A stretch of DNA of 64,000 nucleotides from NCBI GenBank assembly GCA_030295235.1, contig AP026154.1, forward strand, positions 257,501-321,500, given 5' to 3'. Below the pieces are notes generated by a model, which was not told the origin of the DNA, did no database searches, and saw only the letters and a program-made list of their open reading frames with translations. Of the stretch, positions 1 to 12,030 are shown piece by piece. Positions within the stretch are counted from its first letter, which is position 1. Each line of letters begins with the position of its first letter. Source of the stretch: Fistulifera solaris. Its lineage: Eukaryota > Bacillariophyta > Bacillariophyceae > Naviculales > Stauroneidaceae. A program made the translations under genes and the position numbers.

Positions 1-2019
1 GAAACAAGTTCGGTGGCACGTCGAACAGAAAAGCTGTTCTCGGGCATTGAATACAGCGCGAAACTGGCAGTTGAACTCCGGAGTCACTTCCGCCTGTTTT
101 CTATTTGGATTCAACGAGCAAGAAGGACAATCAAATCATCGGTGACTCACTTTTCGATTCGCAAATCGAAATCATGATTTATTCGGCGACGAAAGATTGT
201 CAACCCGATCCGCACCTGGCACGTGCATGTTTGTCAGAGCAGTCATCCTCTAGCAATCTAGCCACCCTAAACCATCACCGAAGGCAGGTAACATCAAGGA
301 GACGAAAGGCTACTTTTCGGAGGGTACTAAGTCGAAAGCATTGACCACGTGCGCTGAAAATCAAATGGCCATTGACACCTCTCACCATTATCAGGAATTC
401 AATGTTGCACATCAGGTTTAGAGCTTAACAACGGAATAGTCTAGATTGATTGTTGCGGAATTGGGGAATTTGAAGCACGCGATATCACTGTACAGCAGCG
501 GCTCGAAGCATTTACCAAAAAAAAAGAATGATGGAGCAGCTTTATGCTAGGCTTCATTCCCAAAACAAGAGACCACGGCGTCAAAGGTTTAGGACGCTGA
601 CGATAGTGATAGATTCGCTCTTCGCTCCATTGTTTCAGTTGGGGATAGTCTCAACACGAATTGTGGCATACGTGAGCTCTGTCGACACGTTACTCGTGAC
701 AGCGAGATTCAAAATCGTGTCGTTCGACGTTGTGACCCTGATTAGTTATTTTGTGGACAAAGGTCTGCCTAGCACGCACTTCGAATTCACCGGCGGCAAA
801 ACGGTCGGTAATGATGTGTCATCTCCACTGTGAACCAGCGCCAGTGTCCATGCCGGATAGTTCAGCATCATACTCCGTATTTATTTCTTGGTGGCCAGAA
901 AATTGGTTTTGTGCGGTATCTACTTGTTGTCAGAAACGATCGGTGGAATTATTCAGGCCCATACTTGGCAGTCGGCCGACACAGCACTGAAAAGTTCTTC
1001 GATTATGCAGAACAATTTTCCTCTCGAGACTATCCGCTACTACTCTTTCGGTTCCCGCGGTCGTGGCAACAGCTATTGCGATTGGTAGGCTAGTTGCTCC
1101 CATTGTTCATTATGCTGATTTATTCAAATGGAACTTTGAGTGCGGCTCTATCTGTACCAGGTCTCCGGTCTCCGATTCTTCGGCAATAACTTTATCTTGC
1201 ATCACGTAGCGGAGGTCTGCAGTTGTTGCTACTGGTAACGGAGATGGCGTATAGAAGATGTTTAGCAACACACAAATCAAAAGGAGGATTTGGATACGAA
1301 AGAGCCGGTCGATGAATAATGGCAGGCTTTTATCGCTTTTTCAGTGGACACAACTTAGAGGTGCAGGAGGGGCAGCGCAAAGTTAGGCGGCGCAATCCAA
1401 TGAGAGCTGCCGATTCGATTCAACCTTTCGAGCGATCAGTATTTGCCTTTTTTATACAACATTTCGTCTTTTACGGAGTAATAAAGAAAAATAAAATAAA
1501 GCTTCTGCTTATGTCAAAATCCTGAAAGCTATTACTCCGTAGCACTCTTCGCCGAACCATTCCACTTATGTTCTTTTCCCTGCCATCAGCTGCCATACCA
1601 TAAATTAATACATTTTACAATTTCATACACATGCCCAACTGAAAAGAAACTGGGGTACGCTGACGGGAGGTAGGAATGAGATGTATTGCATAGGCGGTCG
1701 GCGCAAGCGATTATTAAATGTTGTAACGGATTTGATGGAGCTGCGTTGACAGAATGATTTGTCAACGCTACTTACTCCACGTCGTTGAAATGGTGTACTC
1801 GATTCATACTAAGCGACACACATTTGACTCTTGAATTCATCGACTTGAGGTGCGCCCTGGGATGTGTTGCGCACAAAGACATTCGACGGCGTTGATCACT
1901 GTATTTTAATTTTGAGTGGCAAAGTTAAGTCACTTCAAGCGATATGTGTCTGCACATTCGAAACTCTTGTGAACCAGGTCTCTCACTAGATCGAATCTTG
2001 GGCATGGTTCCAATTCTTT
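1..2019. other. Intergenic, no gene recognised
   Basis: Only short, compositionally ordinary open frames (under about 100 codons) occur on either strand, and none has a recognisable domain, signal peptide or splice continuation. The right part is the 3' flank of the carrier gene that ends at 2020. No repeat or RNA gene was recognised. Confidence 0.6.
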
Positions 2020-4055
2020 TTACTGTGTTGCAACAATAGTAAATACCTGGGACAAGTCCTCGCCAGTTACGTGAAAATACGCTCGAAATACGTCGTACAG
2101 CATGAACTGCCCAGCGATGATGCTCCCTGCCCACACGCATCGACTTCCCAACCCACGGAAAGAGACTGCCAGCCTTCGCACTCGACCATACGGCTGCAGC
2201 CTTCAATAACACCAAGACCTACGCCCTTCGTGTCATTGTTCTTGGCAACGTAGGTTAACACCGAGTCAGCCGGCTGTGAAACAATACTCGATAGAGAGCC
2301 TGCAAACGCTCCCGCCACAAGACTCACTATCAAAGCAGTCGATGTAGTCTCCTTCAAAATTGGTGAAATGCCATAAATGGCTTCACAAGCGCGTTCAAAT
2401 GAAACGAACTTGACCGTTCCGAATATAACCTGCCGCGTCATGAGTGATGGGAGACCAGAGTACAGATTCTTCCAACCAACATTTCCTTCGGTTGCAATAG
2501 CCTGGAGCGTCCCAATCAGGCCAGCAGCTTGGTAAGTTCTCGGATCGGCAACGACTCTGATACGGGCAGCCTCCAGTGGTGTCAATCCCAAACTCGCTAT
2601 GACCGAAGCTAGTGCACCAGCTATCAGTGCAACGTCGTTGACGTGGACCGCTGCAACTTCTGCAGGCAACACTTGCTGGCTTAGAAATCGTTTGAAGAAA
2701 GCATAAGACGGATAGACCGATAAGCCGTACCAAAAATAACCTACGACCGTTGCTTGACTCCCTAATAAGAATCCTCGCCATCCTTCATCATCCCATATTC
2801 TCTGAGCACTATCGATGAAGGACGTTGTTCCATCTGAATTCGTTTGAGATCGCGTCTTTACCACGTCCAGTGGCACTATCAGTAGTTTCGGTTGAGCAAT
2901 TGATCATTTGCAACATCCCATAACGCATCGCAAGTATTTCTTACCGACCAGTGAGTGCGTGAGAGCACAGCCCGAAGCACCTGACAAACCCAACATGGCG
3001 TATGTTTCCCAACCGTAATTTGGCTTGACTCTAGTTAAAGCACTTTGGGTGGAAATGGGCCCAAAAGCCGTAAGTGTCTGATGATTACTCATGGATAGCT
3101 CGAGTAATGATGGTGGATACACTTTGAAACAAACGGGTTCATCTCTCTGTTGTTGGAACACGACACGCACGGAGTCGGACGGCAACAGCAACTGGAAATC
3201 ATTTGAAAGGTGTTGTATTTGCTCTTCGAAAAGAGAGACTCCGGAAAACATGGCCTGTCGATTCTTCCTGTAAGCCGCTTCCATACGTTGGATTGGTTGT
3301 AATTCAGAAGGCAGCAGGGCAAATAAGATAAGTAGTTGTTGTTCGGATTCTGCGTTGTTAAGCGCGTACGACTGATGAAATTGGTCCCAAATGTGGGAAA
3401 AGTCTTGAGCATCAAATCCATTTTGCAACGATTTGGCGAACGCACCAAACTGCGTTTGACATACTTCTCGTTGTTGTGCCGGTGATAATAACGAGTTGGA
3501 TTGCTGTAAGTCACGCCACCACTGCTGCACTCCGCGGTCGTATCGAATGAGAAAGCGTGTCGCATATGTACAAAATACCGCCGTCGAGGAAGAATCTACG
3601 ACGGGCCCTGCCGACAAATCGCGTTTCAGGGGTACCCAGCGTCCTTTTCCGACGGCAATAGATTCTAAAGGATCTTCCAATGTGGCAGCGGAAGCAGTTT
3701 GAGGCAAAACAAGTGCCAATGAGCCGATGGAAAGGAGAGCGCTTCGTCGCGTTCGCAAAAATGACGAAGAATCGTCGTCAATCGGAGGTTTCGTTTCGTG
3801 CATGGCGTGTAATTTCAACTTTCTCCGTCCATGCTGGTAGCTTCTATGGCGAGTAGGATTGCCATGAGCTGAAAATGATGACGCGAAGGATAGGAGATGA
3901 TGAAAAGCAAAGAAAATAAAGAAACGACGTCGATCAGGTCGCTGATGATTCTTTTTCATGACGATTGAGGACGAATCTTCTCTCAGTGACGAAAGAGTAC
4001 TATTGGCCGAGCTTGATGTGGTTTCCCTCTTTCGCTTTCGTATGCATCTATTCAT
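2020..4055 (-). CDS. SLC25A3-like phosphate carrier with long plastid-type N-terminal extension (frame broken near 2148)
   Basis: Two blocks join across a 69-bp GT-AG intron (2876..2944), giving ...HSLVVPLDVVKTR. The C-terminal part is a mitochondrial-carrier domain with three half-repeats marked by PLDVVKTR, PLEAARIR and PADSV; the second and third resemble mitochondrial phosphate carriers. About 345 residues precede it: a hydrophobic stretch (FFIFFAFHHLLSFASSFSA, about residues 45-63) like a signal peptide, then RTRRSALLSIGSLALVLP followed by an ASA site (about 101-123), which resembles a thylakoid twin-arginine signal, then about 200 residues I do not recognise. Near 2147-2149 the frame shifts by one base. 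After the shift the sequence reads SRCVWAGSIIAGQFMLYDVFR, the expected carrier ending, and stops at 2020. A consensus error is more likely than a pseudogene. The substrate and compartment are inferred. Confidence 0.8.
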
Positions 4056-4138
4056 AGCAGTGTAATATAAAGATTCTAAGACAAAACGAAGAGTTTGTGC
4101 CTCGAGTTTTTCCGATCAAACCGAAAAAAGCACCCATG

Positions 4139-4345
4139 TCATTCTTCATGTTGAAGCGTCGTCGTTTGGCTCGATTGCCTGTCCGTAGTCCGAAAGCAAA
4201 AGTCTTCCACATTCATGACCGAAACCAGTAGTCGTGGAGTCCCGCCTTCCTTCACTGGAGGAGGGTCGTCGTCTAATGTAAAACTCAAATTCGAAATACG
4301 TGATAGAATCAAATGGAGTTTCTCATTGAAATCATCTTTATCCAT
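4139..4345 (-). CDS. Possible small protein, 68 aa
   Basis: This is an open frame of 68 codons upstream of, and on the same strand as, the carrier gene. It is acidic in the middle (FTLDDDPPPVKEGG) and has no recognised domain, signal or membrane segment. It could be a small gene, an exon of something larger, or chance. Weak support. Confidence 0.25.
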   Translation of the reverse strand: MDKDDFNEKLHLILSRISNLSFTLDDDPPPVKEGGTPRLLVSVMNVEDFCFRTTDRQSSQTTTLQHEE

Positions 4346-5125
4346 ATCGTGCTCTTCCCTTTAGACTGGTTTTGTCGACAGAAATATAATGAACACGCAT
4401 TTTGGGCATCCATTCGATGAAAACGGTGTATCACTCATGGCTGAAAACCAGTCGTGGCAAAATTGAGCCAACACTTCAAGCTATAGTAAATTAAAAATGA
4501 ACGCCAAGGCATTAAAAAATTACTAGTAAAGAATCATTCAGCTGCTGTCTTTCAATTTGCTTCACTATTTATTTACATCAAGTTGTGTCTGCAGGGCAGC
4601 TTCACATCTATCAGCAGATTGGAAGGTTGGGAAAGAAAGTCATAGTCGTGTCAGTTAAATTTTCTTACAATAAAGCTTCTAGTGATCAGCAAAAATATCT
4701 ACAGTTTTACGTTAGTAATACGCAGTTGAACACAATAATATGGTCGTTTTGTAAGCCATCACAACATGCAATGCGTTTGGAGGACGCTCCTGTAATTTAC
4801 GGTATTTATCGTGCAACTGAGGTCACTTTACCATCTTCCATTCGATGACACGTCACGAAGATTAACTCGAGGAGCCGTTTTGTGACTTCACGTGCAAAAC
4901 TGCGCCGTCATGCATATTTAACTTTTCCAATCCCACCCGTACTTGTTGTGCCAAATGCTATTGTTGTTCATTTGGTCGCTGTCTCTCTAGTTCATGAATC
5001 AATGCCAAAGCTGACATTGTCCAAAGCTGACGTTTCCCCCATAAAAACCATTGCTGGTTGTGTACAAAAGAGTTGAATTCTGATTGATAGTAGGGATGGG
5101 AGACGCCATGCGCTTCTTTAAAGAA
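4346..5125. other. Intergenic with one dispersed-element copy
   Basis: No supported gene. It holds one reverse copy of the ACTATAG/palindrome element (4436..4497). The rest is AT-rich with no recognised features. Confidence 0.6.
4436..4497 (-). repeat. Dispersed 60-bp element, copy 1
   Basis: Read on the minus strand it has ATTTACTATAGC, then AGTGTTGG, then CCACGACTGG, TTTTC, AGCCATGAGTG. The same ordered blocks recur at 18.3, 36.6, 44.2, 44.4 and 58.4 kb. The ending forms an imperfect palindrome around CGACTG and CAG-C-ATG. Confidence 0.6.
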
Positions 5126-7601
5126 TTAAGTCGCGCCCGCGAAGTCAAACTTCCAAATCAGATGGGCATATAAGTAGCATAGAAGCAGCAACAGAAGCGA
5201 TTGGAGCACGGCACGCAAAGAGATGCCGTGCTCACGACGTTCCACAATGTTGTTGGGGACGACCTTGAACAAGGATGGATGAGGCGGTCCAGATCCGAAC
5301 AAATATGCCAATGCATCGTAAGGTTCAACACGTGGTCGGATAGGTTCAATGGTAAATGCTTTAAGCTGCTTTTGGAATGCTTTCATGATACCCATTCGTG
5401 CGGCATAACGATCCGATGTATTCACCACCAACCAAGGATTGTGGTACCCGCTCACCGAAGGGTCCATTCCGGGAAGTGCGGCATAATCTGTGTTACGAAC
5501 AAATTCAGCAAATCGGCCCAAGTTTTCTTCATAGTGGTTGAATGCAACAAAATCGGTAGGATCAATATGCGCTTCGATCTCGTCGAGGCCGTTGTAGAAA
5601 CTCTCGTCTGTCGCATTTGCGCTCAGCCAAGTCCGTAAATCTCTAGCAATTTTCTTGTGGGCTAATCGCTTCCCAAGTGTTTTGGCAATACTGTCGCGGT
5701 CCGTTACAAAAACATTTTACAAAGCAATACACTCTCATTCCGACAATTGTAATCGTACTGACGGAACTCCTCGTATCTTTTCAGTTTCTCTTCTGTCGAT
5801 AACTTGTGCAAGCCCCCATACACAAAATCGCCAGCAGGACCGCGATCCCAGACCACACTAGCGTGACGGGGAACTTGATCTGAATTCCGATACAAGTCGT
5901 CAGGATATTGGAACCGCCCTCGATCCATCCATGGCCTCAGCTGCTGCTCCGGCGTGGGTGGGCGATTGTGTTGCGCTATTTCGACTGAATAGGAGCACCT
6001 CTGGAGAGCATCGCTGATCAGCATTCCGGTAGAAGACTTTCCAGAGCAATCGAGACCTTCCAAATAGAGAATCACTCTGGGCGGTGCCTGATTCATGGCT
6101 TGGTACTGGGCAACAACGGAAGCCATTCTTTCTACTTCTGCATTTATGGATTTCCAGATTCCATTATCCTTTCTCTGTTTTTGCGGACGTCTTCCCGTTC
6201 GAAGAAATGCTTTCAGGCTTTTCAAATCCACAGGGGGCGTCGCTACTTTCGTGTCTTGCATATTGCGCTTGTGCGCAGGCAGTAAGGCTGTTCCCATGAT
6301 GCGACACGCGTTCGAATAATTCTCCAGCTCGTGATCGTAGCGGACTTTGAGTGCAGCCCATTCCTGGGCCTGGAAATATGCCCCTGAGTATGTATATCCA
6401 CAGACGTGACAAAGGCGTGGCTTAGATGCTTGTCGAATGCAATTTCCCGTTAAATTATTCGTTCCTCCAATATGCTGTTCCAAAACGATGAAACGGGGTA
6501 GCTCGTCCAGGATGGAGGGACCATAGGGCGTCACATGCAGCATTACAACGGAACCAATGCGCTGCATTTTATAAGCAGCATACCCGCCACTTCCAGCTCC
6601 AACCACATGAAAGCCAACGTCCGCTAACTGCTTTCTGGTAACACTCGGGTCTTTGCCGTGCCCGATCGCAACTGCTACCTCTCTCGCAAGTCGTAACAAT
6701 TCCGGGTCCAAGTCAGTGTCTTGGTAGACACTAGCACGTTCATGAAATGTCATGATACTCTGTACTGGTTGCCATCGATAGTTGGCGTACTTGAAGGTAT
6801 TGTAGGTCAGTTGTCGACCAAAGCGTGAGCCTTGAAAGGACATGGCGAACGGTAGAATAGCACGTAGCACACCAAACAGTACAATGACCGGACGCGATTG
6901 CTGCTCGAGATGGGGCGCCAGAAAAGCCCCCGAAAGCGGGAGCGCCACATGTTTGGCCGTCCAGTCTGTCGCGTTTCGTGACCAATAACGAAAACATCGG
7001 TTCCCCATTAAGGCACTGCCAAAACGCATTCATTAGATTCCATCAAAAAACATTTTTTTTTGTAAAAACAGCAAGGAGAAGCACTCACCATGCCTCCGCA
7101 AGACCGACTTCGTAGAATCGATTGTCAACCCGCGCCTCCCAGGCCCGCGCCATCGCGAGCACCAATCGAATTGTCCGAGTAAACACCTGCACTTCCGCCA
7201 AGAAGAGTTGAATCGGTCCTCCTCGACCCAGTTGCTTTACCATGCGGACAGCTTGTTTCATTTGGCGTCGTTTTTCGACATCCCATTCCGTCATGAGTTC
7301 CCAAGACTTTTGACACAACACCGTCGTCCCCGCCAATCGGACCAGCAATCGAGACGTTTTCCACCAGTGCCTCTGTAAGATTGTTTCGAAGAAAGAAAGG
7401 AAGAAAGAAAGTAAGTAATTAGTAAGGAGATTGCGGAACGGCACAATCCAGTCAAGCATCCTTTACACAAACTGCTCTCTTTTTACTTACAAATTGATTA
7501 AGTATGTCAATGTAGTATAGACGATGTCGTTTGCCTCTGACTTCTGGCGGTAAACGAGGGGATGTTCGAGGATGCTCATGCGAAGAATGATGCTGTTTCA
7601 T
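5126..7601 (-). CDS. PPK2-family polyphosphate kinase-like protein with C-terminal membrane segment
   Basis: Exons: 7491..7601, 7089..7372 and 5126..7015, with GT-AG introns at 7373..7490 and 7016..7088 that keep frame (IDILNQF/RHWWKTS and GLAEA/CALMGN). The C-terminal half is a PPK2-type P-loop domain: LYLEGLDCSGKSS (Walker A), WDRGPAGDFVYGG and the conserved run VTDRDSIAKTLGKRLAHKK. This family moves phosphate between polyphosphate and nucleotides. The N-terminal half is long and not recognised. The last residues (LQSLLLLLLCYLYAHLIW) look like a membrane anchor. The frame breaks at the A-run 5708..5712: one more base would read CKMFFVTDRDS. The start at 7601 is the first ATG in the exon-1 frame; an overlapping open frame reaches 7761 and the true 5' end is uncertain. 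Confidence 0.75.
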
Positions 7602-8189
7602 GAAGAGTGCGTAAATGATGTTGATGATCTGTTATAGGATCTGTCGAATACTGCGGAGCGTCTTCGCCGATCAGCTTTTGTCGTTCTTCCGAAGTGCTTT
7701 CATGGCCCACAAAGGAGGGAAGAAACTCACGGGAAGGCTTATCGGTAAGAAGCAAAGACATGATTTAAATGCTTATTACTTGCTGTAGAAGATAGTTTGG
7801 ATTCCGATGCTCTTTTCATGAACTTTTTCAAAGGATCGGATTCTGTGCTCATGATGCGAGATGCGAAGGAATGGAATAATGACATGCGATGATGACTTTA
7901 CTGACACAACTGCTTTATCTTGTACAGTCAATCTTATATCTTAATACAGTCAAGAAATCAGGGTTTGAAGTTGTTCTCTTCCTAATACAAAAGAAAATCT
8001 TCAGTAATGATTAGATGAGTAATCCTCTGGACCGGTTCTAAATATGATGGCTAAGTAAAAGTGTACTCGAGGATTGCAAAACATGCTGCCACAAAATTCT
8101 TCGTCCCCATTGTCGATCAAGTCATTCCGAAAGAAAGCATTGTCATTTTCACTTACAAGTTTCCTCATTACTTATTCAATCTCAACTTA
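7602..8189. other. Divergent 5' region between the PPK2 and AAA+ genes
   Basis: This about 590-bp stretch separates two outward-facing genes and must hold both promoters. I see no TATA box or operator that I can defend. An open frame at 7576..7761 on the minus strand could be extra 5' coding sequence of the PPK2 gene. Confidence 0.4.
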
Positions 8190-9613
8190 ATGAATCATCA
8201 AAACGATAAAACACCCGAAAAGAGTAGGGTGATATCACCAGATATTACCGAATCCGTTATTTTTTCATCTTCGGATAGCATCGATGCGCACGACGAAGCA
8301 CGTCCTCTGTCGAAACGAAAGATTCATCACACCTATTCTACAAGCGCGAAAAATGTTTTCGATTCGTTCGAAAAGACTCGATTCAAGGACATCATTGGAC
8401 ACGGCGCAGTCAAGTTGCGATTGGATGAATTGTTGTTGCCTCTCGCCCTGCCCGAACGCATCACGCAGACCGTGTTGAAAGGGATTCGTGCACTGCCAGC
8501 TTCGATCCTTTTGTATGGACCACCCGGATGTGGAAAAGTGAGTATTCAGCAAACGAATTGTGTGTGAAGTGATACGATTAATCGATGTATCTTATCTCAT
8601 TTGATTTCCCTCACTAACATTTCTTTCTGTGTGTGTAACGAACAAAGACTCAACTAGCTAGAGCCATTGCGGGAGAAGCTCGTGCTGCTTTTTATACCAT
8701 TGCGCCGAGCGATGTAATGAGTAAATTCGTAGGAGAATCGGAAGCCGCAATTCGTGACATTTTCCGCAAAGCCTTGTCACAGGCCGAGCACATAGAGTCG
8801 AAATGTGCCGTCATTTTCTGGGATGAAATTGATGCGCTTGGTCGAGCAAGGCGTAGTAGTCACGAAGAAAGTGGCGGTGATGACTCCTCTCGACGAATTT
8901 TAGCGGAATTACTCATGGAGCTCAACAAACTATCAGAGAACAACACGGTACAGCGTGAAAATGGCGGCGACCAGAAGGATAACTCGGTGATCAACGACCA
9001 CCATCAATCCTTCTCCCAGGAAAAAGACGGTAAGCAAAACGCAAATCAAAGCAACCTGGATCTGGAGACTATACGCAGTCCGCGTCTATTGATTGTAGCG
9101 GCCACTAATCGACCGGAAGATTGTGATCCAGCACTCTTGCGACGCTTCGGTATTCGCTGTTTTGTGGGGCCTCCTTCACACAAACACCGCCGTACGATGC
9201 TACAACGAGCGCTAGAAGGTGTTTCGCACACATTACAAGCTTCCGATTTCTATTTGCTGGCCAATTTGACCGACAAGTGGTCGGGTTGCGATTTGCAAAA
9301 CATGGCCCGTGAAGCGGCCATGGCACCCGTGCGCGAATGTATTCGAGCTGCCGTTCTTCGACGAAAGCAAGCCGCACAGCAACAAACGAATGGTACCACA
9401 ATACTAGGTACAAGTTGTCGCCCGGACCAAGAGGCTCACCAGATGATGATGGAAGGCATACTAAACCTTCGACCCATCACGTTGCAGGATTTTGCATTCG
9501 CCATTGATTTTGTTTTAATGAATCAAAACGACGTCCCATCAAGAGAAACCCATTACGATAGTTCGAGTGATGAAGAGGAGAACGATGTCGACGACGAAGA
9601 GGAAGCGGTGTAA
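8190..9613 (+). CDS. AAA+ ATPase (spastin/Vps4-like class)
   Basis: Join 8190..8537 and 8648..9613, with an intron of 110 bp (GTGAGT...AAAG) that falls exactly inside the Walker A motif: GPPGCGK / TQLARAIAGEA. Walker B is VIFWDEIDA, followed by the sensor-1 region VAATNRPEDCDPALLRRFG, whose arginines are likely fingers. It has a single AAA module after an N-terminal region of about 60 residues. A low-complexity Gln/Asn insert lies between Walker B and sensor 1, and the C-terminus is acidic (SSDEEENDVDDEEEA). The start is the first in-frame ATG. Such proteins remodel or disassemble complexes using ATP; the target cannot be told from the sequence. Spastin/katanin/fidgetin-like and Vps4-like assignments are both possible. 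Confidence 0.85.
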
Positions 9614-9737
9614 ATGCTCACACCAACAGAGAAAAGAATCACGTAATTGTAGATTGTAACTTGGCTTTGATAATTACACTTGGACTCTCTCTATCCTAAC
9701 TCTAAAAAAGGCAGTTTCTTTCGAAAGCCGGCTGACT

Positions 9738-11615
9738 CTACATCATACCGCCCATTCCACCCATGCCGCCCATTCCTCCCATGGGTGGGCCTCCACCACT
9801 GGGCTCTGGATTGTCCACAATCATACTCTCCGAGGTAGTCAATAGACCTGCCACAGAGGAAGCATCAACGATAGCCGTACGTGTGACTTTGGTGGGATCA
9901 ATGATACCTTGTTCGACCATGTCGCAGTACACGCCATTTTGGGCATCAAAACCGAACGTGACGGGAACGTCAGCTTTGGTCAATTCACCACAAACAACAG
10001 CGCCTTCGTGGCCAGCATTCTTCGCAATTTGCGAAATTGGTGCTCGGAGCGCGCGCATGATAATTTCGACACCAATCTTTTGATCCATATTGGTAGCCTT
10101 ATCGGCAACTTCCTGCAACTTGGTCGAGCAGTAAAGAAGCGCCTTACCACCACCAGGCACGATACCTTCCTCCACAGCAGCCTGAGTAGCATTCAAGGCA
10201 TCAATGACACGATCTTTCTTTTCCTGTACTTCAACATCGGACGCACCACCGACATGAATGACAGCCACACCACCGCCGATCTTGGCCAGTCGCTCTTGCA
10301 GCTTTTCGCGCTCGTAATCACTCTTGGTAGTTTCGATGGAATGACGGATAAGTTCACAACGCTCCTCAATCACGGCCTTGTCACCGGCACCATCTAGAAC
10401 AATGGTGTCATTCTTGGTGATGGTAACCTTTTGCATTTGCCCAAATGTTGGGGCTGGACTTCTTCCAATTTCATGCCCATCTCTTCCGAAATGACGGTAC
10501 CGCCCGTAAGAATGGCCAGGTCTTGCATGGTGGCTTTGCGGTTGTCCCCAAATCCAGGTGCCTTAACGGCACATACTTTAATGCCCGCACGGAGTTTGTT
10601 AACGACCAAAGTCGCCAAAGCTTCGCTTTCGACGTCTTCGGCAACAATGAGGAGGGACGCCTGACTCTTAATAACCTGTTCCAAAAGAGGCACCAGTTGC
10701 TGCAGATTACTGACTTTCTTTTCCACGAGCAAGATGTAAGGGTTCTCCAACTCGCAGACTTGTGTCTTGGCATCGGTAATGAAATACGGGCTAATGAAAC
10801 CCCGATCAAACTTCATTCCCTCCACAACTTCCAATACATTCTCGAGCGTCTTGCCGTCTTGTACGGTAATGACACCTTCCTTTCCGACTCGTTCCATGGC
10901 ATCGGACAGGAGATCACCAATTTCCTTATCCGAGTTGGCACTGATCGTACCCACTTGACTGATTTCTTCCTTGGTACTAATGGGTCGACTGATTTCTTCC
11001 AACGTCTTGACGACCGTTTGCACGGCCAAGTTAATACCACGATACAGATCCAACGGATTCAATCCGGCCGCCACCGACTTGCAACCTTCCGAATAAATGG
11101 CCCTAGCGAGTACGGTGGCCGTAGTAGTTCCGTCTCCGGCAATGTCGTTGGTTTTGGATGCGACGCTCTTGATGAGTTGAGCACCCATGTCCTCGAATTT
11201 GTCTTCAAAATCAATCGCCTTGGCGACAGTGACGCCGTCTTTGGTGATTTTGGGTGGACCGTATGGTTGTTGAATGATGGCATTGCGTCCTTTCGGACCG
11301 AGTGTGACCTAAAGGGAAAAGAAATTGCCATGTAAGAGAGGGAGGATCAGGAACGTCAAAACACGAAAAGGTCGAAATCCAGATTTACAAGAGAAACAAA
11401 GATCCAAATTCCCTCTTGTACGACCGCTACGTAGCAATTCTGCGTACATAAGGAATCTCGAATTCACGATTCCTTACCTGGACCGCATCGGCCAACACAT
11501 CCACACCGCGCAACATGGCGGCACGCCCTTCCACGCCAAATTTGATCTCCTTGGCAAAGCCACGAGAAATAATTCGTGCCTTGCGTGTTTGATGACGAAG
11601 AGTAGAAGTCAACAT
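9738..11615 (-). CDS. HSP60: Mitochondrial chaperonin HSP60 (Cpn60)
   Basis: Exon 1 (11478..11615) encodes an Arg-rich presequence ending [16 protein letters not shown], as in mitochondrial HSP60. A 169-bp intron (11309..11477) follows, then [12 protein letters not shown]. The [15 protein letters not shown]-binding motif is intact, and the protein ends in the GGM repeat typical of mitochondrial HSP60. The protein folds imported matrix proteins in a double-ring complex with HSP10. Near 10429..10432 (a TTTT run on the plus strand) the frame shifts by one base: HLGKCK is followed in another frame by [14 protein letters not shown]. With one more base the joint reads as a normal GroEL. In an essential single-copy-type gene this points to a sequence error rather than decay. 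The next gene (12031) diverges from it. Confidence 0.95.
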
Positions 11616-12030
11616 GATGTTCGGGTAAATGAAAGAGAAAATGGATGGATCAGCAACCCAACGAATGAATGAATGAATGAATGAATGAATGAAAAGTAGA
11701 ATGGTTGAAATAAAAAATTGCGCGAAAGATGGAATGCGAACAAAAACGAACGAACGGTGTACGATCCTCGAGGAAGTTCCACGTCATCACTCGAGGGTTG
11801 TGCGTCACTCAAACGATTGACTGCCTGACGTGACTCGTCGTGGCTTCGTAACGGTACTTAACCGGTACCCACGGAGAACGAGAAAGAAGAACACGAAACA
11901 GCGAAACACACTCGGATTAACAAATAATCAAGCAGAGCGCCCTTTTCAGATTCCAAGTCCAGAGTCGTTGAATGAAAGTTCGTATTCCATTATTATTCTT
12001 GCATTTACAACACAAACAAGATAAGTAAGC
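11616..12030. other. Divergent 5' region between HSP60 and the HesB-like gene, with AATG microsatellite
   Basis: About 415 bp between divergent starts. It contains (AATG)n at about 11661..11692 and an ACCGGTACC palindrome at about 11861..11869. No further element is supported. Confidence 0.5.
11661..11692. repeat. (AATG)n microsatellite
   Basis: About eight tandem AATG units lie in the 5' flank of HSP60. Confidence 0.9.

Noticed and set aside
528-1093. Overlapping plus-strand open frames in the first kilobase
   Set aside because: No domain, no splice continuation, no shared frame; composition is ordinary.
10429-10432. Programmed frameshift in HSP60
   Set aside because: HSP60 is not known to use it, and the same kind of break occurs in about ten other genes at simple runs, so sequence error is simpler.
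9763-11335. Long antisense open frames across HSP60
   Set aside because: They shadow the conserved HSP60 codons; the minus strand carries the known motifs.
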